Origin: an uncultured Holophagaceae bacterium
GTDB taxonomy: Bacteria; Acidobacteriota; Holophagae; Holophagales; Holophagaceae
Length of the DNA stretch: 34,190 nucleotides
Reading direction: 5' to 3'
Assembly: GCA_903890595.1 (NCBI GenBank)
Contig: CAITBU010000238.1
Span: 1 to 34,190, forward strand
The notes beneath the pieces were generated by a model. That model searched no databases. It saw nothing but the letters and a program-made list of their open reading frames with translations, and had not been told where the DNA came from. The translations under genes were made by a program, and so were the position numbers. Below, piece by piece: positions 14,379 to 22,974 of this stretch (position 1 is the stretch's first letter; each line of letters begins with the position of its first letter).

Positions 14379-15295
14379 GCATGGTCCTTCGTTAAGTACT
14401 GGAACACCGCATCGAGGTTGAGGTCCAGGGGATCCAGGGACCGCACGGGGATCGTGCCTGCAGCGACCGCCGCCTGCAGGCGGGGCAGGATCTCCCGGGG
14501 GGAGCGCACGGAGATCACCACGCCCTCCTCCTCCACCCGCAGCACCGCCAGCTCCGGCTGCTCCACGGCCCAGCGGGCCAGGGCCAGGGGCTCGCCCACG
14601 AGGCGCAATTCCACCGGATGGCGATCCAGCAGCTGCCGGATTTCGGGCACCGAGCCCTCCGCCAGCAGGCGGCCCCGGAACAGCAACAGGATGCGATCCG
14701 TGAGCTGGGCGATCTCCCCCAGGATGTGGCTGGAGACCAGTACCCGGACACCGCCGTCTGCCAGGGTCCGCAACAAAGCCATGAGGACCAGGCGGGCCTC
14801 GGGGTCCAGGCCGTTGAAGGGCTCGTCGAGGATGAGCAGGTCCGGCCCGTGCAGGAGGGCCTGGGCCAGGCGGATGCGTTGGCGCATGCCCTTGGACATG
14901 CTGGCAAAAGGCAGGTGGGCGCGGTCGGCCATGCCCACGGTGGTCAGGGCCCGGGCCTGGGCCGCCGGCAGCTCGGCGGCTGGAATGCCGGCCAGCTGGC
15001 CCATCATCCGCAGCCAGCGATCGGCGCGCAGGCCCGAGGGCATGCGGTCCCCTTCGGGCACCAGACCGAGGCGGGCCAGCACCGCGGGGTTGCGGAAGGG
15101 GGCCTGGCCAAAGACCCGGACCTCGCCGCCCGAAGGGGGCAGCAGGCCCGAGAGCAGCTGGATCAGGGAGGACTTCCCCGCCCCGTTGGGCCCCAGCAGG
15201 CCCGTGATGCCACCGGCTTCCGGCAGCTCGAAGGAGGTGGGGCTGAGGCCGAGGATGGGCCCATAGCGGAGGGAGGCACGGTCGAGGCTGATCAT
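14375..15295 (-). CDS. ABC transporter ATP-binding protein, second pair
   Basis: 306 aa. The cytoplasmic ATPase of an ABC-2 exporter. Walker A is GPNGAGKSS (35-43), the signature is the NatA-like SKGMRQRIRLAQAL in place of canonical LSGGQ, Walker B is LLILDEPFNGLD, and the H-loop His lies in VLVSSHILGE. A C-terminal extension of about 90 residues (after GRLLAEGS) is typical of ABC-2 ATPases. ATG 15295 shares one base with the stop of the upstream permease (TGATG) and has GAGG about 10 nt upstream, so translation is coupled on both sides. It probably pairs with the permease at 13593-14378. Confidence 0.92.
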   Translation of the reverse strand: MISLDRASLRYGPILGLSPTSFELPEAGGITGLLGPNGAGKSSLIQLLSGLLPPSGGEVRVFGQAPFRNPAVLARLGLVPEGDRMPSGLRADRWLRMMGQLAGIPAAELPAAQARALTTVGMADRAHLPFASMSKGMRQRIRLAQALLHGPDLLILDEPFNGLDPEARLVLMALLRTLADGGVRVLVSSHILGEIAQLTDRILLLFRGRLLAEGSVPEIRQLLDRHPVELRLVGEPLALARWAVEQPELAVLRVEEEGVVISVRSPREILPRLQAAVAAGTIPVRSLDPLDLNLDAVFQYLTKDHA

Positions 15296-16155
15296 CAGAG
15301 AATCGCCTCAGAGGGGCGGGTCCGGCGGACCGCCAGAGTGACCCAGAGGGCCATGTGGAGGGCGGTGCCCACCACCGTCGGCACCCAGGCCACGAAGGGC
15401 CGCTCCACGCCCACCAGCAGCTGCGGCCAGGCCTCCGCCAGCAGGACGGGGTTGAGGGCATCCACCGCGGCGATACCGGTCATGCCCCGCAGCAGCCCCG
15501 CCAGGGCTCCGGCACCCAGCACGCTGCCCAGCACCCAGCTCACCCCGGCGCGGGGCGTGGCCGCCAGGCTGGAGGCCCCCACCGCCAGGGACCCCATGAG
15601 GATCGAACTGATGGCCATGGCCGGCAGCAGCCGCAGGGGAGCCGTGACCCACACCGGCCCATCCAGGCCCGCCAGGAGCAGGGACATGAGCCAGGGCAGG
15701 AGCACGAAGGGCAGCAGGATCAGGAAGGGGAGCCCGGAGGCAAAGCCGAGCTTGGCCAGCAGGTAGTCCCGGGGAGACACGGGATGGGCGTAGATGAGGG
15801 GGCGCACCCGGTAGAGGGTGTCCCGGGCCACCAGGCCACCGCCCACCAGAGCCACCAGGAACCACAGCAGGTAGCTGGCGGGGCTCAGCAGGTCCGCCTG
15901 GAAGGAGGCCCCCTGGGTGAGGATGCTCTGGGCAAAGTCCTTCACCGGGCGCAGGGCGGCATTGGTCTGGAGCAGGTGGCCGACATAGATGCGGGCCACC
16001 TTGAAGAGCAGGAGGGCCAGGAAGCCGAAGCCGAAGAAGCGGCCGATCTTCTGCCGCCAGAGGCGGGCCAGGTCGAAGCGCATGAGGACCAGCACCGGGG
16101 GCTGACCCAGCGAGAGGTCCGGGGCGGGCGGCAGGGTGGGGGCGTAGATGGGCAT
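15295..16155 (-). CDS. ABC-2 type transporter permease, first pair
   Basis: 286 aa from ATG 16155, preceded by GGGGGGG and lying 1 nt after the stop of the first ATPase. The longer open frame to 16332 is rejected because its extra residues are the ATPase gene read out of frame. About six membrane segments are seen (FFGFGFLALLLFKVARIYV, YLLWFLVALVGGGLVA, LPFLILLPFVLLPWLMSLLL, LRLLPAMAISSILMGSLAV, VLGSVLGAGALAGLL and VVGTALHMALWVTLAV). The loop RVRPLIYAHPVSPRDYLLAK resembles the ATPase-contacting loop of ABC-2 permeases. Its likely partner is the ATPase encoded just upstream. The substrate is unknown. Confidence 0.85.
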   Translation of the reverse strand: MPIYAPTLPPAPDLSLGQPPVLVLMRFDLARLWRQKIGRFFGFGFLALLLFKVARIYVGHLLQTNAALRPVKDFAQSILTQGASFQADLLSPASYLLWFLVALVGGGLVARDTLYRVRPLIYAHPVSPRDYLLAKLGFASGLPFLILLPFVLLPWLMSLLLAGLDGPVWVTAPLRLLPAMAISSILMGSLAVGASSLAATPRAGVSWVLGSVLGAGALAGLLRGMTGIAAVDALNPVLLAEAWPQLLVGVERPFVAWVPTVVGTALHMALWVTLAVRRTRPSEAIL

Positions 16156-16156
16156 G

Positions 16157-17092
16157 TTAGTTCCCCCCCATGGATGTGGCATCCCCATGCAGCGCACGGA
16201 GCAGCACCTCGTCCAGGCGGTCATGGCGGGGCGTGAGCTGGATGAGGGTGGCCCCCTGAGCCTGGGCCCAGCGGAAGGCCGCGGCGGGGTCCGGCACTGC
16301 CAGCTCCAGGTCGTAGAGGCCGTTGCGGGCATCTAGCACTGTGCCCAGCTCCGTAAGGGCCGCCTCCTGCGCGGGCACCAGGGGATCCAGGAAGCGCAGC
16401 TCCACCCGCCGCGCCAGGGCCCGCCGCAGCCCGGCCATGGAGCCCGCTGCCTTGATCTGGCCCTGATCCAGGATGACCAGCTGATCGGCCACCCGCTCCA
16501 CGTCGCCGAGCAGGTGGGAGGCCAGGATGACCCCGGCCCCCAGCTCGGCATGGACCCGGAGCACCAGGTCCAGCATCCGCCGGCGGCCATCCGGGTCCAG
16601 GCCGTTCGTGGGCTCGTCCAGGAAGACCAGGGCCGGGCTGTGGACCAGGGCCTGGGCCAGCTTCACCCGCTGGCGCATGCCGGTGGAGTAGCCGCTAACA
16701 GAGCGGTAGCGGGCCTCATCCAGGCCCACGAAGTAGAGCACCTCGTGGGCGCGGTCCCGGGCGGCCTCGGGGGCCAGACCACTTAGCTCACCCCAGAAGG
16801 CCACCTGCTCGTAGGCAGAGGCATCCTCGATGAGGGCGTCGTACTCCGGCATGTACCCGATGCGGCCCCGCAGGCGCCGGGCGGCTTCTGAACCCAGGGG
16901 CACCCCGAGCACGGTGCCAGTCCCGGCGCTGGGGGTGAGCAGGCCCAGCCAGGTCTTCAGGAGGGTGGACTTGCCGGACCCATTGGGCCCCAGCAGACCC
17001 ACGATGCCCCGCTCCAGGGACAGGGTCAGGCCCCGGAGGGCCGGCGTGGTCGCCTGGGGGTAGCGCACTTCCAGGTTCTCGAAGGCGATCAA
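16157..17092 (-). CDS. ABC transporter ATP-binding protein, first pair
   Basis: 311 aa from TTG 17092, the only start in frame that keeps the family N-terminus (IAFENLEVRYP); a G-rich stretch just upstream may serve as ribosome binding site. Walker A is GPNGSGKST (35-43), the signature STGMRQRVKLAQAL, Walker B LVFLDEPTNGLD, and the H-loop VILASHLLGD. The C-terminal tail of about 90 residues matches other ABC-2 ATPases. It is the first gene of the operon ATPase-permease-ATPase-permease, whose members overlap or abut. A weak -10 (TATGCT, 17125-17130 on the minus strand) lies about 32 nt before the start. The operon is divergent from dnaE; two ATPase/permease pairs suggest a heteromeric exporter or a duplicated one. 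Confidence 0.9.
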   Translation of the reverse strand: MIAFENLEVRYPQATTPALRGLTLSLERGIVGLLGPNGSGKSTLLKTWLGLLTPSAGTGTVLGVPLGSEAARRLRGRIGYMPEYDALIEDASAYEQVAFWGELSGLAPEAARDRAHEVLYFVGLDEARYRSVSGYSTGMRQRVKLAQALVHSPALVFLDEPTNGLDPDGRRRMLDLVLRVHAELGAGVILASHLLGDVERVADQLVILDQGQIKAAGSMAGLRRALARRVELRFLDPLVPAQEAALTELGTVLDARNGLYDLELAVPDPAAAFRWAQAQGATLIQLTPRHDRLDEVLLRALHGDATSMGGN

Positions 17093-17275
17093 CAGGGGCC
17101 CCCCATGGTGCAGTCAGTGGTTCCAGCATAAGCGGTCCGGCCGCAGGGGCCGCACCGGGCCGCTCAGATCAGGGGCCAAGGCGGCTACGGAGGGGTCCGT
17201 GATCGGATTAGGGTGGGCTCGGCACTGGGGTCGGGGGACTTGCCCGCCGGGCCCCCATCCAGCGGAGAATGGGGC

Positions 17276-20200
17276 ATGAGCTTCGCGCACCTGCACCTGC
17301 ACACCGAACACTCCCTCCTGGACGGCCTGACCCGCATTCCGGACCTGGTCAAGAAGTGCCAGGCCACCGGCATGCCCGCCGTGGCGGTCACGGACCACGG
17401 CAACATGTTCGGCATGATGAAGCTCTACGACGCCTGCGAAAAGACGCAGGACGGGAGCGGCAACTGGGCGGTGAAGCCCATCCTGGGCTGTGAGGTCTAC
17501 GTGGCGCCCAAGACCCGCTTCGACCGGAAGCTCGAGGCCCGCAGCCCCACCGGGGAAGAAGGTCTGGAGGACTGCGAGGACCCCAGCGGCTCGCGAGATG
17601 CTGGCTACCACCTGGTGCTGCTGGCCAAGGATTCCGTGGGCTTTACCAACCTATCCCGCCTCGTCTCGGCAGGCTTCACCGAGGGTTTCTACTACAAGCC
17701 CCGGGTGGACAAGGACCTCCTGCGCCAGCACAGCGAGGGCCTCATCGCCCTCTCCGCCTGCCTGGGCGGCGAGGTGCAGGCCCGCCTGCTGCAGAACCGA
17801 CCCGATCGAGCCGAGCAGGTGGCCCGGGAGTTCCGGGACATCTTCGGCGAGGACTTCTTCCTGGAGATCCAGGACCAGGGCTTCGAGCGGGAGCAGCAGA
17901 TCATCCCGCTCCAGCAGGAGCTCTCGGCCCGCCTGGGCATCCCCCTCGTGGCCACCAACGACGCCCACTACCTCAACCACGAGGACGCCGACCTCCACGA
18001 CACGCTCCTCTGCATTGGCACCAAGACCACCAAGTCCAAGGAGAAGCGCATGCGCTTCGCCACGGACCAGTTCTTTGTAAAGGACCCCGAGGAGATGCGG
18101 CGGGTGTTCCCGGGCCACCCGGAGTACCTGGAGCGCACCCTGGAGATCGCGCAGCGGGTGACCCTCTTCCCCATCACCCGCAAGCCCATCACGCCGCGCT
18201 TCCCGGTTCCCTCCGACCACACCCTGGAGAGCTACTTCGTCCAGGTGGCCAAGGAGACCTTTGAGGAGCGCCTGGCGGTGTGCCAGCCGCTCTGGCAGAA
18301 GGGTGTCCTGAAGCACCCGGAGACCGCCTACCGGGAGCGTCTGGCCTTCGAGCTGGACATGATCCTGAAGATGGGTTTCCCCGGCTACTTCCTGCTGGTC
18401 TGGGACTTCATCCGCAAGGCCCGGGAGATGGGTGTCCCCGTGGGCCCGGGCCGTGGCTCCGCCGCCGGCAGCATCGTGGCCTGGTCCATGAAGATCACGG
18501 ACATCGACCCCATGCAGTACGACCTGCTCTTCGAGCGGTTCCTCAACCCCGAGCGCAAGTCCATGCCCGACGTGGACATCGACTTCTGCCGGGACGGCCG
18601 CCAGAAGGTCATCAACTACGTCACGGAGAAATACGGCCAGGACAAGGTCAGCAACATCGTCACCATCAACCAGCTCAAGACCAAGGCCGTCATCAAGGAT
18701 GTGGCCCGGGTCTTCGACAAGGACTTCGCCTACGCCAACAACCTCACCAAGCTCGTCCCGCAGGAGCCGGGCAAGCCCATGACGGTGAAGGATGCCCTGG
18801 AGAAGAGCGAGGGGCTGCGCAAGCTCTACAACGAGGACAAGGAGGTGCGGAACATCCTCGACATTTCTGCCCGGCTGGAGGGCCTGTCCCGCAATACCGG
18901 CGTCCATGCGGCCGGCATCATCATCGCCCCCGACGAGCTGACCCGCTTCGCCCCGCTGTGCAAGGACAAGGACAACAAGGTGATGGTGCAGTACACCATG
19001 GTCGAAGCGGAGCGCGCGGGTCTGCTGAAAATGGACTTCCTGGGCCTGGAGACCCTCACCCAGATCGCCAAGATCCAGGAGGTCATCGCCCGCCGCCACG
19101 GCCAGCCCCTGGACATGACCACCATCCGGGGCTACGACGACAAGAAGACCTTCGACCTCTTCTCCGCGGGTGACACGGACGGCGTGTTCCAGTTCGAGTC
19201 CGGTGGCATGAAGCAGCTGCTCCGGCAGCTGGGCCCCAACCGCTTCGATGACCTCATCGCCCTAAACGCCCTCTTCCGCCCAGGCCCCCTGGGCGCTGGC
19301 ATGGGCAATACCTATGTGGAGCGCCGCCACGGCCGCGAGCCCGTCACCTTCCTGTTCCCGGACATGGAGCCCATCCTGTCGCCCACCTACGGCGTGATCC
19401 TCTACCAGGAGCAGGTCATGCAGCTGGCCAGCCTGCTGGCCGGCTACTCCCTGGGCGAGGCCGATACGCTGCGGCGGGCCATGGGCAAGAAGGACCACGA
19501 CAAGATGGCCCAGGAGAAGTCCAAGTTCATCGAGCGGGGCGCCTCCCGAGGCTACGACCGCACCAAGGTGGCGGACACCTTCGACCTCATCGAGTACTTC
19601 GCCGGCTACGGCTTCAACAAGAGCCACAGCGCCGCCTACGCCATGGTGGCCTACGAGACGGCCTACCTGAAGGCCAACTTCCCCGTGGAGTTCATGGCGG
19701 GCCTGCTGTCCACCAAGTCTGGCCGCACGGAAGACATCGCCAAGTACGTGCAGAACTGCCGGGAGCGCGGCATCGAGGTGCAGGGGCCCGACATCAACGA
19801 GTCGGCCCTGGACTTCACCGCCACCGGCGATCGCCTCATCCGCTTCGGGTTTGCCGCAGTAAAAGGACTGGGGGAGGCTGCGCTGCAGGCCATCCTCGAG
19901 GCCCGCACAGCGGAGGGGCCCTTCAAGGACCTGTTCCACGCCCTCAAGAGCACCGACCTCCAGAAGGCCAACCGGAAGGTGTGGGAGTCCCTCATCAAGG
20001 CCGGTGCCTTCGACAGCCTGGAGCCCAACCGGGCAGCCCTCCTCCTGGGCCTGCCAGACGCTGTCTCGGCAGCCTCCAAGGGGGGCGGGGACATGGGCAT
20101 GACCAGCCTCTTCGACGATGCGGAGATGGCCAGCCTGAGCGCCGAGTGGCGAGTACCTGAGAATGTCGAGCCCTGGGACCGCAAGACCCGCCTCGCGGCC

Positions 20201-20902
20201 GAGCGGGAGGTGCTGGGCCTCTTCGTCAGCGGGCATCCCCTGGAGGAGTTCGCCGACGCGATCCAGGTCCACACCCGCGGCACCATCACCCAGACCCTGG
20301 AGGAGGTGGCCGCCGGCCGCCTGCGGGACCGCAACGAGGTCGTCCTGGGGGCCATGGTCACCTCCGTGACCTTCAAGACCAACCAGAAGGGCGAGCCCTG
20401 GGCCATCCTCCAGGTGGAGGACCTGAGCGGCAAGCTGGAGGTCCTGCTCATGGCCTCCCGCTGGGATCCCCTCACCAAGAAGCAGGGGCCCAAGCCCTTC
20501 GAAAACTACCGCCAGTTCGCCGTACCGGAAGCCATGCTCCGCATCACGGGCGAGGTGCGAGTGGAGACCATCCAGGCCAACGGCAGCGGCGACCCCGAGG
20601 AAGAGGAGGAGGAGAAGACCGTGGTCAAGGTCTTCGCCCACGTGCTGGAGAGCCTGGAGAGCTACCAGGGCCGAGGCTTCACCGGAGCCCTCATCCGCCT
20701 GCCCCCGGGCGAGTGCCCCCCCCGCCTGGGCGCCATCCTGGCGGACCACTCGGGGGACCTGCCCGTGACCTTCGAGTACCGCTCCAAGGAGGGCCTGGTG
20801 GCCCGGGTGAAGGCCGGCAAGGACCTGCGCCTGCGGCATGATCCAGGCCTGGCGGAGCGCCTGGCCCGGGACACGGGCTGTGGCCTGACCTGGACCTTTT
20901 GA
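17276..20902 (+). CDS. dnaE: DNA polymerase III alpha subunit
   Basis: 1208 aa. The replicative polymerase catalytic subunit. ATG 17276 is used, with GGAG at 17263-17266; the 21 residues encoded upstream are not family-like. An N-terminal PHP domain opens with HLHLHTEHSLLDG. It keeps metal-ligand positions that E. coli lacks: H7 and H9, D40-H41 (TDHGNMFG), E73 (GCEVYV), a His in YHLVLLAKD, Cys in ACLGGEV, and DAHY. The palm carries PDVDIDF with D432 and D434 as the catalytic pair and GPGRGSAAGS as the Gly-rich loop. Fingers, helix-hairpin-helix (about FGFAAVKGLGEAAL) and a C-terminal OB fold (VVLGAMVTSVTFKTNQKG) follow. The length is slightly above E. coli DnaE (1160). It is of the DnaE1 type. 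An intrinsic PHP 3'-5' exonuclease is possible but unproven. Confidence 0.98.
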   Translation: MSFAHLHLHTEHSLLDGLTRIPDLVKKCQATGMPAVAVTDHGNMFGMMKLYDACEKTQDGSGNWAVKPILGCEVYVAPKTRFDRKLEARSPTGEEGLEDCEDPSGSRDAGYHLVLLAKDSVGFTNLSRLVSAGFTEGFYYKPRVDKDLLRQHSEGLIALSACLGGEVQARLLQNRPDRAEQVAREFRDIFGEDFFLEIQDQGFEREQQIIPLQQELSARLGIPLVATNDAHYLNHEDADLHDTLLCIGTKTTKSKEKRMRFATDQFFVKDPEEMRRVFPGHPEYLERTLEIAQRVTLFPITRKPITPRFPVPSDHTLESYFVQVAKETFEERLAVCQPLWQKGVLKHPETAYRERLAFELDMILKMGFPGYFLLVWDFIRKAREMGVPVGPGRGSAAGSIVAWSMKITDIDPMQYDLLFERFLNPERKSMPDVDIDFCRDGRQKVINYVTEKYGQDKVSNIVTINQLKTKAVIKDVARVFDKDFAYANNLTKLVPQEPGKPMTVKDALEKSEGLRKLYNEDKEVRNILDISARLEGLSRNTGVHAAGIIIAPDELTRFAPLCKDKDNKVMVQYTMVEAERAGLLKMDFLGLETLTQIAKIQEVIARRHGQPLDMTTIRGYDDKKTFDLFSAGDTDGVFQFESGGMKQLLRQLGPNRFDDLIALNALFRPGPLGAGMGNTYVERRHGREPVTFLFPDMEPILSPTYGVILYQEQVMQLASLLAGYSLGEADTLRRAMGKKDHDKMAQEKSKFIERGASRGYDRTKVADTFDLIEYFAGYGFNKSHSAAYAMVAYETAYLKANFPVEFMAGLLSTKSGRTEDIAKYVQNCRERGIEVQGPDINESALDFTATGDRLIRFGFAAVKGLGEAALQAILEARTAEGPFKDLFHALKSTDLQKANRKVWESLIKAGAFDSLEPNRAALLLGLPDAVSAASKGGGDMGMTSLFDDAEMASLSAEWRVPENVEPWDRKTRLAAEREVLGLFVSGHPLEEFADAIQVHTRGTITQTLEEVAAGRLRDRNEVVLGAMVTSVTFKTNQKGEPWAILQVEDLSGKLEVLLMASRWDPLTKKQGPKPFENYRQFAVPEAMLRITGEVRVETIQANGSGDPEEEEEEKTVVKVFAHVLESLESYQGRGFTGALIRLPPGECPPRLGAILADHSGDLPVTFEYRSKEGLVARVKAGKDLRLRHDPGLAERLARDTGCGLTWTF

Positions 20903-20954
20903 GGCCGCTGCCCATAGGGAAAGCCTGAATCCCCGTTCCAGCCTTGAGCGGCCT
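20902..20954 (+). terminator. Inverted repeat after dnaE
   Basis: AGGCCGCT (20902-20909) and AGCGGCCT (20947-20954) pair perfectly across a 37-nt loop, starting at the last base of the dnaE stop codon. The large loop and lack of a T tract make this a weak terminator candidate. Confidence 0.3.
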
Positions 20955-21004
20955 GCGTCATTCTGGAGTCGGGGGTTGCTACCCTGCCCCCTTCCGGAGC
21001 ACCC

Positions 21005-21904
21005 ATGGCCGCAGCGCCTCAGCCCGATCCCAACGCGAACCTCCACGCCGTGGTGGACGCCCTGGTAGCGGCGTCGACCGCCCTCACGGAGATGCCCCTG
21101 GGGCGCCGGGAGTTCCCCTCCCGGGCGGCCCTGGCCGAGCTGGTCGATGATCTGCGGGCCCTGCTCTTCCCGGGCTACTTCGGTCCCTCGGACCTCACGG
21201 GCGAGACCCTCCGCTACCACCTGGGTGCCCGCATGGACCGGGTGCTGCACGGCCTGCGCGACCAGATCCAGCGGGGCATGATGGCCGCCGACCCCAGCCT
21301 GCCACCCTGCGGGGAGCGGGCCCTGGAGCTGGCCCGGGCCTTCCTCTCCCGCCTGCCCAAGGTGCGCCACCTGCTGGCCACGGATGTCCAGGCCGGCTTC
21401 GAGGGCGACCCCGCCGCCACCAGTCCCGACGAGGTGCTGTTCTGCTACCCGGGTCTGCTGGCCATCACCAGCCAGCGCCTGGCCCACGAGATGCTGGACC
21501 TGGGCGTGCCCCTGCTGCCCCGCATGATCACCGAACACGCCCACAGCCTCACGGGCATCGACATCCACCCCGGCGCCCAGATCGCCGAGCGGTTCTTCAT
21601 TGACCACGGCACCGGCGTGGTCATCGGCGAGACCTGCGTCATCGGCCGAAATGTGCGCATCTACCAGGGCGTCACCCTGGGGGCCAAGAGCTTCCCCCTG
21701 GACGCCGAGGGCCACCCCATCAAGGGCGTGCCCCGCCATCCCGTGGTGGAGGATGACGTGATCATCTACTCCAACGCCACCATCCTGGGCCGCATCACCC
21801 TGGGCAAAGGGTCTGCCATCGGCGGCAACGTGTGGCTCACCCGCAGCGTGCCGCCCGGGAGCATCGTCACCCAGGCCAACGAGAAGGATGGGATGCCCAC
21901 ATGA
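21005..21904 (+). CDS. cysE: Serine O-acetyltransferase
   Basis: 299 aa. It transfers acetyl from acetyl-CoA to L-serine, giving O-acetylserine, the direct precursor of cysteine. The helical N-terminal SAT region (about 1-170) is followed by a left-handed beta-helix of hexapeptide repeats. Within it, HPGAQIAERFFIDHGTGVVI carries the catalytic His and Asp-His pair of the family, followed by GETCVIGRNVRIYQGVTLGA. The insert KSFPLDAEGHPIKGVPRHP and the final VWLTRSVPPGSIV are typical of the EpsC-like subgroup. ATG 21005 has GGAG at 20996-20999. The stop overlaps the start of the next gene by ATGA. No cysteine synthase is adjacent, so the partner enzyme lies elsewhere. Confidence 0.93.
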   Translation: MAAAPQPDPNANLHAVVDALVAASTALTEMPLGRREFPSRAALAELVDDLRALLFPGYFGPSDLTGETLRYHLGARMDRVLHGLRDQIQRGMMAADPSLPPCGERALELARAFLSRLPKVRHLLATDVQAGFEGDPAATSPDEVLFCYPGLLAITSQRLAHEMLDLGVPLLPRMITEHAHSLTGIDIHPGAQIAERFFIDHGTGVVIGETCVIGRNVRIYQGVTLGAKSFPLDAEGHPIKGVPRHPVVEDDVIIYSNATILGRITLGKGSAIGGNVWLTRSVPPGSIVTQANEKDGMPT

Positions 21905-22299
21905 CCCTGCTGCTGCGCTTCTTCTTCTCCGCCATCGGCCTGCTGGTGGCCTCGGCCCTGCTGAAGGGCATCACCACCGGGAGCTTCCTGGACCTGCTGG
22001 TGGTAGCCGTCCTGCTGGGGGCCCTCAACACCACCGTGGGCTCACTGCTCAAGGCCCTGGCCTTCCTGCCCGTGGCCTGCTCCTTCGGCTGCTTCAGCCT
22101 GGTCATCAACGGTCTGGTGTTCTGGCTCGCCGGCACCCTCTCCGCCAACCTGGGCCTGGGCTTCCGCGTCGAGGGCTTCTGGCCCGGCTTCTTCGGCGCC
22201 CTGGTGACCAGCGTCGTCGCCTCCGTCCTCGGCGCCATCTTCATTAGCAAAGACCGCCAGCGGCCCGAGCCGCCTAGGCCGATCAAGATCATCAACTAG
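21901..22299 (+). CDS. Four-helix membrane protein of the phage holin family IV type
   Basis: 132 aa. Four hydrophobic segments are visible: LLLRFFFSAIGLLVASALL, FLDLLVVAVLLGALNTTVG, CSFGCFSLVINGLVFWLAG, and FFGALVTSVVASVLGAIFI. The conserved words N-T-x-x-x-x-L-L-K, F-S-L-V-I-N-G-L-x-F-W-L-A and G-F-W-P-G-F-x-G-A-L identify the widespread family named for mycobacterial phage holins. Chromosomal members are not lytic in any demonstrated way and have no known function. The C-terminus is charged and cytoplasmic in appearance (KDRQRPEPPRP). ATGA overlap with the serine acetyltransferase gene indicates translational coupling. No phage genes are nearby, so a prophage origin is unlikely. Confidence 0.85.
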   Translation: MTLLLRFFFSAIGLLVASALLKGITTGSFLDLLVVAVLLGALNTTVGSLLKALAFLPVACSFGCFSLVINGLVFWLAGTLSANLGLGFRVEGFWPGFFGALVTSVVASVLGAIFISKDRQRPEPPRPIKIIN

Positions 22300-22306
22300 C
22301 GCTGGG

Positions 22307-22909
22307 CTACGGCGCAGGGAGGACCGTGGCTTCTTTGAGGCGGACGGGGAACTGGGGGATGTCGCCCATGCCTCGGCGCCACTCGGTCTTCACCTTGCCG
22401 ATGCGGTCCACTGCGTCCATGCCGGAGACCACGCGGCCGAAGACGCAGTACCCGTAGCCGGCCTCAGTGAGGTCCCGGTTGTCCAGGCGGGGGTTGTCCA
22501 CCAGGTTGATGAAGAACTGGGCCATGGCGCTGTGGGGATCGTTGGTGCGGGCCATGGAGATGGTGCCGCGTAGGTTCTTCAGGCCGGCTTTGGCACCGGC
22601 AGGGGCCTCGTTGGCGATGGGGGCCCGGGTGGGCTTCTCCGCCATGGACTCCAGGAAGCCGCCGCCCTGGATCATGAAGCCGTCGATGACCCGGTGAAAG
22701 ATCGTCCCGGCGTAGAAGCCGTCCTGCACGTACTTGAGAAAGTTGGCCACCGTCTGGGGGACCGCCTGGGCCTCCAGCTCAATGACCACTGGGCCGTAGG
22801 AGGTCATAAGCTGCACCCGGGGCTTGGCAACGGGGGCCGGCTGGGGGGCCTGGGCCAGGGCCGGCAGGGCCAGGGCGAGCAGGAGGGAAGTCAGCAGGGG
22901 ACGAATCAT
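22307..22909 (-). CDS. Periplasmic cyclophilin-type peptidyl-prolyl isomerase
   Basis: 200 aa from ATG 22909, chosen over GTG 22915 because GGAG stands at the right distance from the ATG and too close to the GTG. A signal peptide (MIRPLLTSLLLALALPALAQ) precedes a cyclophilin domain. The active-site segment FHRVIDGFMIQGGG contains the catalytic Arg and Phe-Met-Gln of the family, and MARTNDPHSAMAQFFINLVDN is the second conserved block. It catalyses cis-trans isomerisation of Xaa-Pro bonds in exported proteins, like PpiA. It is convergent with the small membrane-protein gene (7 nt between stops) and divergent from the prepilin peptidase gene. Confidence 0.95.
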   Translation of the reverse strand: MIRPLLTSLLLALALPALAQAPQPAPVAKPRVQLMTSYGPVVIELEAQAVPQTVANFLKYVQDGFYAGTIFHRVIDGFMIQGGGFLESMAEKPTRAPIANEAPAGAKAGLKNLRGTISMARTNDPHSAMAQFFINLVDNPRLDNRDLTEAGYGYCVFGRVVSGMDAVDRIGKVKTEWRRGMGDIPQFPVRLKEATVLPAP

Positions 22910-22962
22910 GGACACTCCGGGGTGACGTTCTATATTGCCGCAAACCGGGCCAAGGTCCCCGC

Positions 22963-22968
22963 TATCGT
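22963..22968 (+). promoter_or_regulatory. Candidate -10 element for leaderless prepilin peptidase gene
   Basis: TATCGT is followed by 6 nt (AGTCCC) and then ATG 22975. No Shine-Dalgarno sequence lies in the preceding 20 nt, so initiation on a leaderless mRNA is the simplest reading. The -35 region has no clear match at normal spacing. Confidence 0.42.
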
Positions 22969-22974
22969 AGTCCC

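Noticed and set aside
14379..15461. N-terminal extension of the permease frame (13593-15461)
   Set aside because: The added sequence is Pro/Arg/Gly-rich shadow of the ATPase gene; the permease begins at ATG 14378 with an ATGA overlap.
17651..21739. Very long minus-strand open frames (482 and 825 aa) antisense to dnaE and cysE
   Set aside because: Long antisense frames are expected in GC-rich coding DNA. Their translations are low-complexity (Gly/Leu/Val/His-rich) and match no family, while the plus strand encodes clear DnaE and CysE.
21901..22299. Prophage remnant because of the holin-family gene
   Set aside because: No integrase, capsid, tail or lysin gene and no attachment repeats nearby; chromosomal members of this family are common.
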